64,000 nt of DNA from Costus lasius (taxonomy: Eukaryota; Streptophyta; Magnoliopsida; Zingiberales; Costaceae). Under the pieces are notes generated by a model. That model did no database searches. It had not been told where the DNA came from and was given only the letters and a program-made list of their open reading frames with translations. The DNA lies in assembly GCA_027563935.2 (NCBI GenBank), contig CM050452.1:34914850-34978849 (forward strand), read 5' to 3'. Positions 44,951-53,935 of the stretch are shown piece by piece (within the stretch, counting starts at the first letter, position 1; each line of letters opens with the position of its first letter). The translations under genes were made by a program, and so were the position numbers.

Positions 44951-47900
44951 ATGAGCTTCAATGTGCGATCCCTACTGGAAAGGGAGAAGTTTGCTGGGCC
45001 GAACTTCTCTGACTGGTTCGGACACCTTAAGATCGTTCTTAAGGCAGAGAGGAAACTGTATGTCCTCGAGACGGCGATACCGCCGCAGCCCGCTCCGAAC
45101 GCCGCAAGGGCGGTTCGGGAAGCCTATGAAAAGCACGTCAATGATAGCATTGATGTCGCTTGCCTGATGCTAGCGTCTATGACGCCACCGCTGCAGCGTC
45201 AGCATGAGGATATGTCGGCTATAGAGATTATAGCGAACCTCAAGATGCTGTATGCTGCACAGGCGAGGACAGAACGCTATAATCTGACGAAGCTCTTCTT
45301 TCAGAGCAAACTGGCTGATGGGTGCCCAGTGGGAGCTCACGTGCTCAAGATGATTGGGCACAAGGAGGCTCTAGAGAAACTGGGGCATACCATCAACCAG
45401 GAGCTTGCTGTGGATATTATTCTGCAGTCTCTCCCGCCCTCTTTCGATGCGTTCATCATTAATTTTAATATGAACAAAATCGATTGTACGCCGGCAGAGC
45501 TGCTGAATATGCTCTTGACCACTGAGGAAACTCTGAAGGGAAAGCCTTCAACCTCTGTCTTAATGGTTCCTTCTAGGAACAAGAAGAAGGGGAAGAAGGG
45601 CAAGGCCCCTGTCAAGAATTACAGCAAGGCTCTGAATCAGAAGGTGAAGCGGTCGAAGGACAACAGGTGTTTCCACTGTGGCCAGCTGGGTCACTGGAAA
45701 AAGGACTGTAAAGCGCTCCAAGGAGATAAGAGGGGAAGCGTTGCTTCTGGCTCAGGTATATTCGTGACGAAAGTCATGGTTTCATCTTCTTCTATTTCAT
45801 GGGTGTTGGACACTGCATGTGGAGTTCACATTTGTTCAAATGTACAGGAACTCAAGAGAAGAAGGCAGGTGGGACAGCATGAGGTAGACCTACGAGTCGG
45901 AAACGGGGCACGGGTTGCTGCTGTTGCTGTAGGAGACTATTTCATTACTTTACCATCTGGCATTGTATTAGAATTAAACAATTGTTATTTTGTACCCAGT
46001 ATTACCAAGAATATTATCTCTATTCCTGCTCTTGTCAGGAAAGGATTTGCCTTTGAATGCAAGATTTCAAAGTGTATTTTGACTTATGATAATATTGTGT
46101 ATGCAACTGGTTCAATTAACAATGGGTTATTCATGTTGGACATGGAATATTCTATACAAAACATTGATAATAAGAAAGCCAAGTATGCTGATGACAGCAC
46201 CTTGCTTTGGCATAGTCGTTTAGGCCATATAAACGAGAAGCGCATTAAGCGGTTGCATGATCATGGACTGCTGGGATCATTCTCCTATGAGGAGATTGAT
46301 ACATGCAAAGCTTGTTTAATGGGTAAAATGACGAAGTCACCTTTTCCTAATAAAGGTCAAAGGGCTTCAGGTTTACTTGACCTTATACACAGTGATGTGT
46401 GTGGGCCGTTTAGTAAACATGCCAGAGGTGGCTATCAGTACTTCATTACCTTTACTGATGATTTCAGTAGGTATGGTTATGTCTATCTGATGAGACATAA
46501 GAGTGAATCTTTTGACAAGTTCAAAGAGTTCAAAAATGAAGTACAAAATCAGTTAGGCCGAAATATCAAGGCACTTCGTTCTGATCGAGGTGGAGAATAC
46601 CTAAGTCATGCGTTTACTGACTATCTGAAGGAGTGTAGGATTATCTCACAGCTCACTCCACCAGGAACACCGCAGTGGAATAGTGTGTCCGAGAGGAGAA
46701 ATAGAACGTTACTTGATATGGTTCGTTCTATGATGAGTCAGGCCACTCTTCCATACTCCTTTTGGGGTTTTGCACTGGAGACAGCTGCAAAGGTACTAAA
46801 CCGAGTGCCATCCAAGGCAGTTTCAAAGACGCCATATGAGTTATGGTATGGGAAACAGCCTAGCTTGACATTTATCAGGATCTGGGGTTGCGAGGCTTAT
46901 GTCAAAAAGCTCGCCTCTGGGAAACTGGAGAGCAGATCTGATAAATGCATCTTTGTCGGTTACCCTAAGGAAACTAAGGGTTATTATTTCTACGATCCCA
47001 AAGAGAACAAGGTTTTTGTTGCTCGGACGGCCATATTTCTTGAGAAGGAATTTCTTCTGCAAGAGGCTAGTGGGAGAGAAATAAAACTGGATGAGAATCC
47101 AGAGGAAGGACAAAGTGCTCAAGCACAGTTGGATGAGCCTGAGCCGGTAGATCAGGTTATTGAACAACCTGAGGCTCAAATAACACGGGAACCGCGAAGA
47201 TCGGGAAGGATCCGTCGACAGCCTGAGCGCTATGACGGAGTCTACATCATTGATAATGATGAACCCCTCACTTATGCGGATGCGGTCAGTGGACCGGAGT
47301 CAGCTAGATGGCTTGAAGCTATGCGAGCCGAGATGGACTCCATGTCAGATAACCAAGTCTGGGATTTGGTTGATCCGCCTCCGGGAGTAATCCCTATAGG
47401 CTGTAAATGGATCTTCAAGAAGAAGATTGACATGGATGGTAACGTGGTTACCTATAAAGGCAGGCTAGTTGCGAAAGGTTTCAAACAAATCTACGGGATA
47501 GATTATGATGAAACTTTCTCACCTGTAGCTATGTTTAAGTCTATTCGGATTCTTTTCGCGATAGCAGCATATTACGATTATGAGATCTGGCAGATGGATG
47601 TGAAGACAGCTTTCCTTAATGGAAATCTGGATGAGGATGTGTATATGACACAACCTGAAGGTTTCACTAATCCATCAGATCGTCATAAAATATGCAAGTT
47701 AAAGAAGTCCATTTATGGACTGAAACAAGCATCTAGGAGCTGGAATATTCGTTTTGATGAATCAATCTCTGAGTTTGGTTTCATCAAGAACGAAGATGAC
47801 CCGTGTGTGTATAAGAGGTTTAGTGGGAGCATGATTACATTCCTAATCCTCTACGTCGATGACATCTTGATCATTGGAAATGATATTCCTGAACTGCATG

Positions 47901-48835
47901 CTGTTAAAGCATGGTTAGGAAAATGTTTCCAGATGAAAGATCTAGGAGAAGCAGCCTATGTGTTAGGTGTGAAGATCTACCGAGATAGATCTAAGAGGCT
48001 TCTCGGGCTGTGCCAGAGTACTTACATCGATAAGGTCCTGGAGAGATTCCATTTAGAGAATTCTAAACGTGGATATCTTCCAGTCAGACATGGTCTGAAT
48101 CTTTCGAAGAGTCAGTGTCCACAAACACAGACTGAGAAAGATGAAATGGACAATACGCCTTATGCTTCGGCTATTGGGTCCATTATGTATGCGATGTTGT
48201 GTACTCGCCCAGACGTCGCTTACGGGTTAAGCGTGACCAGTCGATTCCAAAGTAATCCAGGTTTGGCGCACTGGATTGCAGTCAAGAACATCTTAAAATA
48301 TCTGCGGAGGACCAAAGATATGTTCTTGATATATGGTGGTCAGGAAGAACTCAGTATAGAGGGATATACTGACGCTTCGTTCCAGTCGGACCAGGATGAT
48401 TTCCGATCGCAGTCAGGCTATATTTTTAGCTTGAATGGTGGAGCAGTGGTGTGGAAGAGTTTCAAACAGTCAACTGTTGCTGATTCCACAACAGAAGCCG
48501 AGTATGTTGCAGCCTCGGAAGCATCCAAGGAGGCAGTCTGGATTCGTAAGTTCGTGAGAGAACTTGGTGTCGTTCCTTCGAGTGCAGATCCTTTGGTTAT
48601 CTTCTGTGATAACACTGGAGCAATAGCACAAGCAAAGGAACCACGGTCGCACCAGAAGTCCAAGCACATACAGAGACGGTTTCACTTGATCCGGGAGATC
48701 ATTGATCGTGGCGAGATCAAGATTTGCAAGGTTCATACAGATGACAATCTGGCAGACCCGCTTACCAAGCCTCTGGCGCAGCAGAAGCATGAGAAGCACT
48801 GTAATAATATGGGTTTGAGATTTCTCAACCATTAG
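44951..48835 (+). CDS. Ty1/copia gag-pol polyprotein, open reading frame
   Basis: 1,294 codons, uninterrupted. It encodes the capsid and enzymes for one retrotransposition cycle. Domains in order: Gag (about 1-230); zinc knuckle C240, C243, H248, C253; aspartic protease with D287-T-A; integrase with zinc-binding H421, H426, C452, C455 and catalytic D482, D545, E581 (35 residues between the last two); a variable hinge (about 700-765); RT with D883 and YVDD (968-971); RNase H with D1141, E1184, D1220 and a conserved end (VHTDDNLADPLTK). The start is the first ATG after the leader and is shared with copia B. One oddity: in the highly conserved integrase motif before E581, Gly578 of copia B is Ser here. 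The family is the one commonly annotated as TNT1-94-like Pol. Confidence 0.97.
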   Translation: MSFNVRSLLEREKFAGPNFSDWFGHLKIVLKAERKLYVLETAIPPQPAPNAARAVREAYEKHVNDSIDVACLMLASMTPPLQRQHEDMSAIEIIANLKMLYAAQARTERYNLTKLFFQSKLADGCPVGAHVLKMIGHKEALEKLGHTINQELAVDIILQSLPPSFDAFIINFNMNKIDCTPAELLNMLLTTEETLKGKPSTSVLMVPSRNKKKGKKGKAPVKNYSKALNQKVKRSKDNRCFHCGQLGHWKKDCKALQGDKRGSVASGSGIFVTKVMVSSSSISWVLDTACGVHICSNVQELKRRRQVGQHEVDLRVGNGARVAAVAVGDYFITLPSGIVLELNNCYFVPSITKNIISIPALVRKGFAFECKISKCILTYDNIVYATGSINNGLFMLDMEYSIQNIDNKKAKYADDSTLLWHSRLGHINEKRIKRLHDHGLLGSFSYEEIDTCKACLMGKMTKSPFPNKGQRASGLLDLIHSDVCGPFSKHARGGYQYFITFTDDFSRYGYVYLMRHKSESFDKFKEFKNEVQNQLGRNIKALRSDRGGEYLSHAFTDYLKECRIISQLTPPGTPQWNSVSERRNRTLLDMVRSMMSQATLPYSFWGFALETAAKVLNRVPSKAVSKTPYELWYGKQPSLTFIRIWGCEAYVKKLASGKLESRSDKCIFVGYPKETKGYYFYDPKENKVFVARTAIFLEKEFLLQEASGREIKLDENPEEGQSAQAQLDEPEPVDQVIEQPEAQITREPRRSGRIRRQPERYDGVYIIDNDEPLTYADAVSGPESARWLEAMRAEMDSMSDNQVWDLVDPPPGVIPIGCKWIFKKKIDMDGNVVTYKGRLVAKGFKQIYGIDYDETFSPVAMFKSIRILFAIAAYYDYEIWQMDVKTAFLNGNLDEDVYMTQPEGFTNPSDRHKICKLKKSIYGLKQASRSWNIRFDESISEFGFIKNEDDPCVYKRFSGSMITFLILYVDDILIIGNDIPELHAVKAWLGKCFQMKDLGEAAYVLGVKIYRDRSKRLLGLCQSTYIDKVLERFHLENSKRGYLPVRHGLNLSKSQCPQTQTEKDEMDNTPYASAIGSIMYAMLCTRPDVAYGLSVTSRFQSNPGLAHWIAVKNILKYLRRTKDMFLIYGGQEELSIEGYTDASFQSDQDDFRSQSGYIFSLNGGAVVWKSFKQSTVADSTTEAEYVAASEASKEAVWIRKFVRELGVVPSSADPLVIFCDNTGAIAQAKEPRSHQKSKHIQRRFHLIREIIDRGEIKICKVHTDDNLADPLTKPLAQQKHEKHCNNMGLRFLNH

Positions 48836-48844
48836 ATTAAGTGC

Positions 48845-48854
48845 AAGTGGGAGA
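48845..48854 (+). other. Polypurine tract of copia A
   Basis: AAGTGGGAGA, one base before the 3' LTR; the same tract in reverse at 30,634-30,643 and 53,910-53,919. Confidence 0.9.
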
Positions 48855-48855
48855 T

Positions 48856-50505
48856 TGTTGGGGTATGCCCTTAAGGCTAATGTTTGAGGCCTTTGGGATT
48901 GTAATAGTATCATGTAATAAACTGTTGTGTTTATAAAGGCATGGTTATTATTCAGGTTGTTACCTTGTCTGCTGTAATAAGTGTACTTCTGAATAATGTC
49001 TCAAAGCTGTTCAGCTAGGCTGACAGTCTATATGTCCTTAGTCGAGATATCTTGGTGAACATGAGACAGCCTTGATATGATTGAGACTAATATGTGTGCT
49101 AATCTTATAGGATGCTTCGAGCATGGAATAAGATGTAGACTCATGGGTACATTGGATGTACTGGACAGACCCTACTGGGATATTCCATTGCTTGTCACAA
49201 TGTGAATGATCCTTATAAGCAGCAAGTGGCACATGTCCTTTGACTTGAGATCACTTGTGTTTCTAAATGATGATTGTCATTGTTTTGTGGTAGTTCAATA
49301 TCATTTGAAACATAATGATTATAGACTATCTTGGATGGTGAGCTTGAGTCAGGTTAGGGCTCTTGTGATAGATAAAGGATTGCCGTCTCCTTGTTCAAGG
49401 AGTGTGATGTTCTAAGGGGCCCCCCCCGATATGAGATGATTGAGGAAGTGTATGGCCATACCCAGATGACTATGTTCATCTGATCTAATCATGCTCATCA
49501 TATTGGAGTTACAAGCTTGACCCGCTTGTCCAATAAGAACATCCAGTGGCAAAGGACACATGTATGCCAAGTGAGTTGATTCACACTTGTGCTATGGTTT
49601 GGGTGGAGTCTTGGAAGACTCTTTCCTTTATATCGGGAGACAGTGATGTGTTGCTAGATACCCCTCACTGATCGTGATAACGTAAGTTATCGTTACCGAC
49701 ATTTAGAGGAAACCCTCAGGGTCGCACAATTTGATGATATGGCTTACTTAAGTCAGATCGTGTGGACTGAACTGTTTAGACTCAGTTTAAACGAGTTCAG
49801 ACTCTGATTGTAAGTGAGATCTAGTCTGATCATGTTTGATTGATTGGGGCTTGAGATCGGTAAGCTTCGATCGAGAGTTTGGATGCTAGATCATAGAGAT
49901 CAAGAGCATCAAGAGATGAATGGTTAGATCTTGAACCATTTGGTTCAAAGAGATCTAGACCATGGCTTGGGCTGGTTTAATGAACCGAATTGGGTTGAAC
50001 CTAATTGACTTGAACCGGTTCACATGGGTGAACGTATGGTTCAAGGTGTAAAGGCTTGTTGGGCGGTTTTTCCTTCAAGTGAGCGCATGGCTTGAAAACC
50101 TTCCATTTATGGAAGTGTAACGCCATGACTTGATTGGAGAAGGCTTAACGCAAATCGGTTTTACTGAATTGTCATCTTCGTTGGACGAAAGAGGATTCTT
50201 GGAGACGGGAGCTCTCGGCCAAGCGCATCTCAACACACGACAAGGACATTGGGATCTCTTGCTAGCACAAGGAAGATCCTAAAGGGTAGCCACCCCTCAT
50301 CTTGTGTGTGAACTTGAAGAGGAGACCTACTTTGATCTCTTGCTTCCAAGCCGCCACCCTCTTCATGGCTTTGGTATGAGTTCTCATAACTTCAAGTTGA
50401 TCATATAGTTATCATATTCGATCTTGTTTAGAAACCCTTTTCGCCATGCTTGTTAGAATCGCAAGTTTAGGGTTTCTCCCCCCCTTTGGACTAGGGGTTC
50501 CTTCA
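48856..50505 (+). repeat. 3' LTR of copia A
   Basis: 1,650 bp, differing from the 5' LTR by one substitution and one base in a C-run (near 49,420). TATA-like TATAAAGG at 48,932-48,939. Confidence 0.97.
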
Positions 50506-51124
50506 AAAGTCAACTCTCATCAAGTCAAATAATAAACAGCAAGTCAATATTAATTATGCTAAAGACCAACCAACATTCAACAAGTCAAGTCAACAAAGAA
50601 AGTCAAATAATCAAAGAAGTCAAATCAGGACTACAATTGCAATGCGGTTATAGCTTCACATCAAAACCAATGACACCTCTTCACTTCAGCCAATCAGCAT
50701 TCACCAAGCAACTCTCCAACAGCTGGGACTTGCAACTTCAATTGAAAGACAATGCGACCAAAACCTCAAAGTCAATGATGCCTCTTCACTTCAGCCAATC
50801 AGCATTCACATTCACGCCAAACAAGTTCTTCAAAGCCGAGACATGCAGCCCAACTCATATTTACCTCTCGCCTATAGGATATATTAATTTTGCATGCAAC
50901 TGCCCACCCTAGCCAATAGGATTAATGGAATATCTCCTCATCTCCACCATACATATGAAAGAAGAAAAAAGATAGCCATTAGATCCAAATTGAGGGAATT
51001 GTAACGTTGAGGGAAATGGGATTTTAAGCCCTTGTATTTTGTCACTTGCAGGTAGTCTATCCCTTTTGATGAAAATGAGTTGAGTGCATGCTTGTGGTGT
51101 GGTTTGGTTTGGTGGATTACAACC

Positions 51125-51345
51125 AAGAGTATCTACTCTTCACTCTTCTCTTCCTCTACTAGCCGAGAGTTCCATCTTCTCCCTTCTTCTTCCTAGCTAT
51201 CAAAATTCTTCCCACCCTCTTCTTCTTTTCCCCTTTGAGTGGCACTTGCATGAAGGCCTCTTCCATGGACGTGGAGTACTTGAAGAATTTGGAGGACATG
51301 AAGGATACAACAGCTTGAAGATTGGAAGCGTGATTAGGAACCCTA
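51125..51345 (+). mobile_element. Probable continuation of copia LTR F
   Basis: Follows the right AAGAG copy. It is pyrimidine-rich like the U5 part of other copia LTRs. No clear end or duplication; assignment rests on continuity after removing G and A. Confidence 0.35.
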
Positions 51346-51770
51346 AGTGTCAGGCCCATGGAACTTGGGCCCCAAATCCAAGCCCACGCCACGACGAAGC
51401 CCGATCTCAACAGAGATTTAGGCGATCAACGTGCGATTACCGCGTCGACCCCAAATCCGAATGAATGACGTCTAGCGGATCGAACACGAGCAGCACGACA
51501 GAGTCGTATTCTCTGCACTGCTTGGACTCATAAGTGAAAGTCAGCGGCGTGAACTCATCGGCGGAAGACGCAGACGCGGATGACGCAGCAGGACGACGAA
51601 GCTTGCGGTGTAGCGAGCTTCTCGGACACGAGAAAGGGTGGCGAACCCGTAGTTCGGGAAGATGATGTGGTCACTGCGGGGGCAAGAGGCGGCGGCTCCT
51701 GCGTTAAAAGGGAGTGACCAACGATCATTACAAAGAGGACACCACTAGCAAGCGACACTAGTGGTTAGAG
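51346..51770. other. GC-rich stretch of unknown origin
   Basis: Starts TGTCAGGCCCATGG and contains an inverted pair GGCCCATGG...TTGGGCC. Much richer in CG dinucleotides than its surroundings. Short frames only. It abuts the shortened end of the C element LTR at about 51,771. I cannot assign it. Confidence 0.4.
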
Positions 51771-53908
51771 ATATTACACCTGAAACATATTCCGGTCCCA
51801 AGGATCCATGCGAGAGAGAAAACACAAGGAAGTATTAGAGATGTACCTCTTCTGCTTGTCGAAATATTGAAACCATGTTGAAGACGCCCAAGTGTTCGTC
51901 CTCTACAAGTATCCACGCGTCGACTCCTCAACGTTGCTCCCTTCCACGCTTGGTGCTAGCCTCGGGAAGAGAAGATCACCTCTTGGAATCTCCTTTCTCT
52001 CCCTCCTTTGTTCTTCATGCCTACAAATTTCCTCCAAGGAAACTCTCAGCCAAAGAGGAGGAAGAAAAGGGTGGTGGTGCTCCTTCCTTTGCTCTTCACG
52101 CCAACAAGTTTCCTCCAAGGAAACTTTCAGCCAAAGAAGAGGATGAAGGATGATGGCTCAACTCTAAGGAAAGATGGCGGCTAGGGCTTGAGAACTTGCG
52201 CCACTCCAAGTGGAAGTTCTCTTGCTCTCGGCTTGAGAAGATGCATTAAGAGAGAAGGGCGCATGCCCCTCCTTTTATAACCATGCTGCCCCTAACCGCC
52301 TCCATACTTTCCTTCTACGTTTATGGCTCAATTCCTCCAAGGAATTAGTCTAATAATTCAGCCGCCACTTCCCTCTAATTAGCGCATATAGAAGCTTTGA
52401 ATTAATCTAGCATCTTGCCTAATTAAGAGGGGATACTTGAATTCTAGGACTTTCCATATTTGATTATTGCATATATGACTTGAATTAATCAAATCATATT
52501 TGCCCACAAATCAGTCCACACGTCCAAGAGGGTTTCCAAATTTACGAAACCGAATCCTACAAGGATTCTTATCCCTCATTGGCGCAAATTCCATAAGTGG
52601 AATTATCTCATGCGCCAAGTCCAATTATAATTCCCATTAGGATTCAAACTTGCCTTAATTAGATTTGATCCACAATTCCTAATTGAATTTGAATCTCATC
52701 ACTAATTTAGGCTTATGAATAAAATCCCTAATTGGATTAGGATTTGCGCCCAACACTATGGGCCTCATCTAAATCCAATTCCTAATGGGATTTGAATCCT
52801 AGTTGGATTAGGATTTGCGCCCAACCCTTGTGGGCCTTATCCAATTCCAAATTCTTATTAGGATTTGAATCCTAATTGGATTACGGTTCCAACTCCTAAT
52901 TAGATTAGGATTCCAACTCCTAATGGAATTAGGATTCAGGATTCCAACACGGTATAAACCCATGAATCCCAATTGGACTCAGATTCAACCATGAATCTGT
53001 CTTGGACTCAGAATAATGAATTCAAATATATTCCAAGATTTTCATATCATAAAACAACGTCAAGAGTCTATTGCGTGTGACCCCGTAGGATCCAAATGAC
53101 AATGGCAATGATGACAGATCATCATAAGTAGTGAGGGGTATCTAGCAACACATCACTACTACCCATGTCACAGGACTAAGTCATATGGCAACAACTCCCT
53201 AACAAGCAATGAGGATTCCTATGCATTATAGATCCCTTTGCCTAAACTGATATCCTGCCATTGGATTAGTCTTAAGTTTATTAATCCAATCTATTGGTCA
53301 TGACTCAATTAGTGTGGCCACACATTCTTGTTATGCACCAATGAGGTGGGGCACCCCAGAGTGGATATCATACTTCCTATGAAGGAAGGGGCAAATCCTA
53401 CTATTGGTCATCCATGTCTCTACATGACTTATGACATGCCCAATTACAGTCGTTTTAGTCTCCCAATTACGGAGAGACGTAAGACTACATCAAAGCATAC
53501 CCATCATCAAATCTAGACATGAATACCTCAAGTCTAAGGATCAATGCAAACCTCTTGCATATGAGATTAACTTGTTGACTAGACAAGTCAATCCTCACGG
53601 TGGATCACTCCAGTGCATCCAATGCACCTGTATGTCTGCGTTACTGTGCCCCGCACCTAATCAGCCCATACACCAGTCTCACATGTACCAAAGCTGTCCC
53701 ATATCTGCTAAGGTACTTTGACTGGGGATAGCTTATGAGAATGGATCCAACCAAACTCCAGGGACATTATTTATGCAACTCAATACATCAACGCAGGTAG
53801 AGAAGTCTGCACAATAACGACCATGCCTCTATAATAATTCTATCAAAGTACATTCAAACAATGTCTGACCATGTCCATACATTGGTCTGCAGGGCATATA
53901 CACCAACA
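51771..53908 (-). repeat. 3' LTR of copia C, terminally truncated
   Basis: Matches the right LTR from 58,734 on. TATA box on the minus strand at 52,272-52,279 (TATAAAAG). Upstream of it lies an array of AATCCTAATT/AATTAGGATT elements (about 52,620-52,960). Confidence 0.9.
52620..52960 (-). repeat. AATCCTAATT-type palindrome array in copia C LTR
   Basis: Roughly a dozen TAGGATT or AATCCTA words, often facing each other (AATCCTAATTGGATT, CCTAATTAGATTAGGATT). Two copies of GATTAGGATTTGCGCCCAAC lie inside. The same array is in the other LTR at about 59,585-59,920. It lies 340-690 bp upstream of the minus-strand TATA box. Confidence 0.75.
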
Positions 53909-53935
53909 ATCTCCCACTTGCACTAAGACCAAGGG

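Larger units (their letters stand above)
41325..50505 (+). mobile_element. Full-length, very young Ty1/copia element A
   Basis: 9,181 bp with LTRs of 1,649 and 1,650 bp and a perfect AAAGT duplication (41,320-41,324 and 50,506-50,510). The LTRs differ only by A/T in TTGTTTTG(A/T)GG (near 41,757 / 49,288) and one C in a C-run. Primer site, leader, open gag-pol frame and purine tract are all present, so it has everything an autonomous copy should have. It belongs to the same family as copia B and the solo LTRs at 6,920 and 26,521. Confidence 0.97.
41110..51124. mobile_element. LTR-like insertion G, split by copia A
   Basis: Starts TGATGCAGGAGC at 41,110; a duplication AAGAG is present at 41,105-41,109 and 51,125-51,129. 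Without copia A it is about 829 bp (41,110-41,324 plus 50,511-51,124). The right terminus reads ACAACC rather than CA. The first 130 bp recur at 62,626-62,759. A GGCGCCATTGATCC at 41,281-41,294 resembles a primer site, which could make it a small LTR element. Direction is unclear. Confidence 0.5.

Noticed and set aside
51875..52153. 92-codon frame found again at 58,841-59,119
   Set aside because: It is duplicated only because it lies in both LTRs of element C; overlapping frames on both strands are equally open and there is no recognisable protein.
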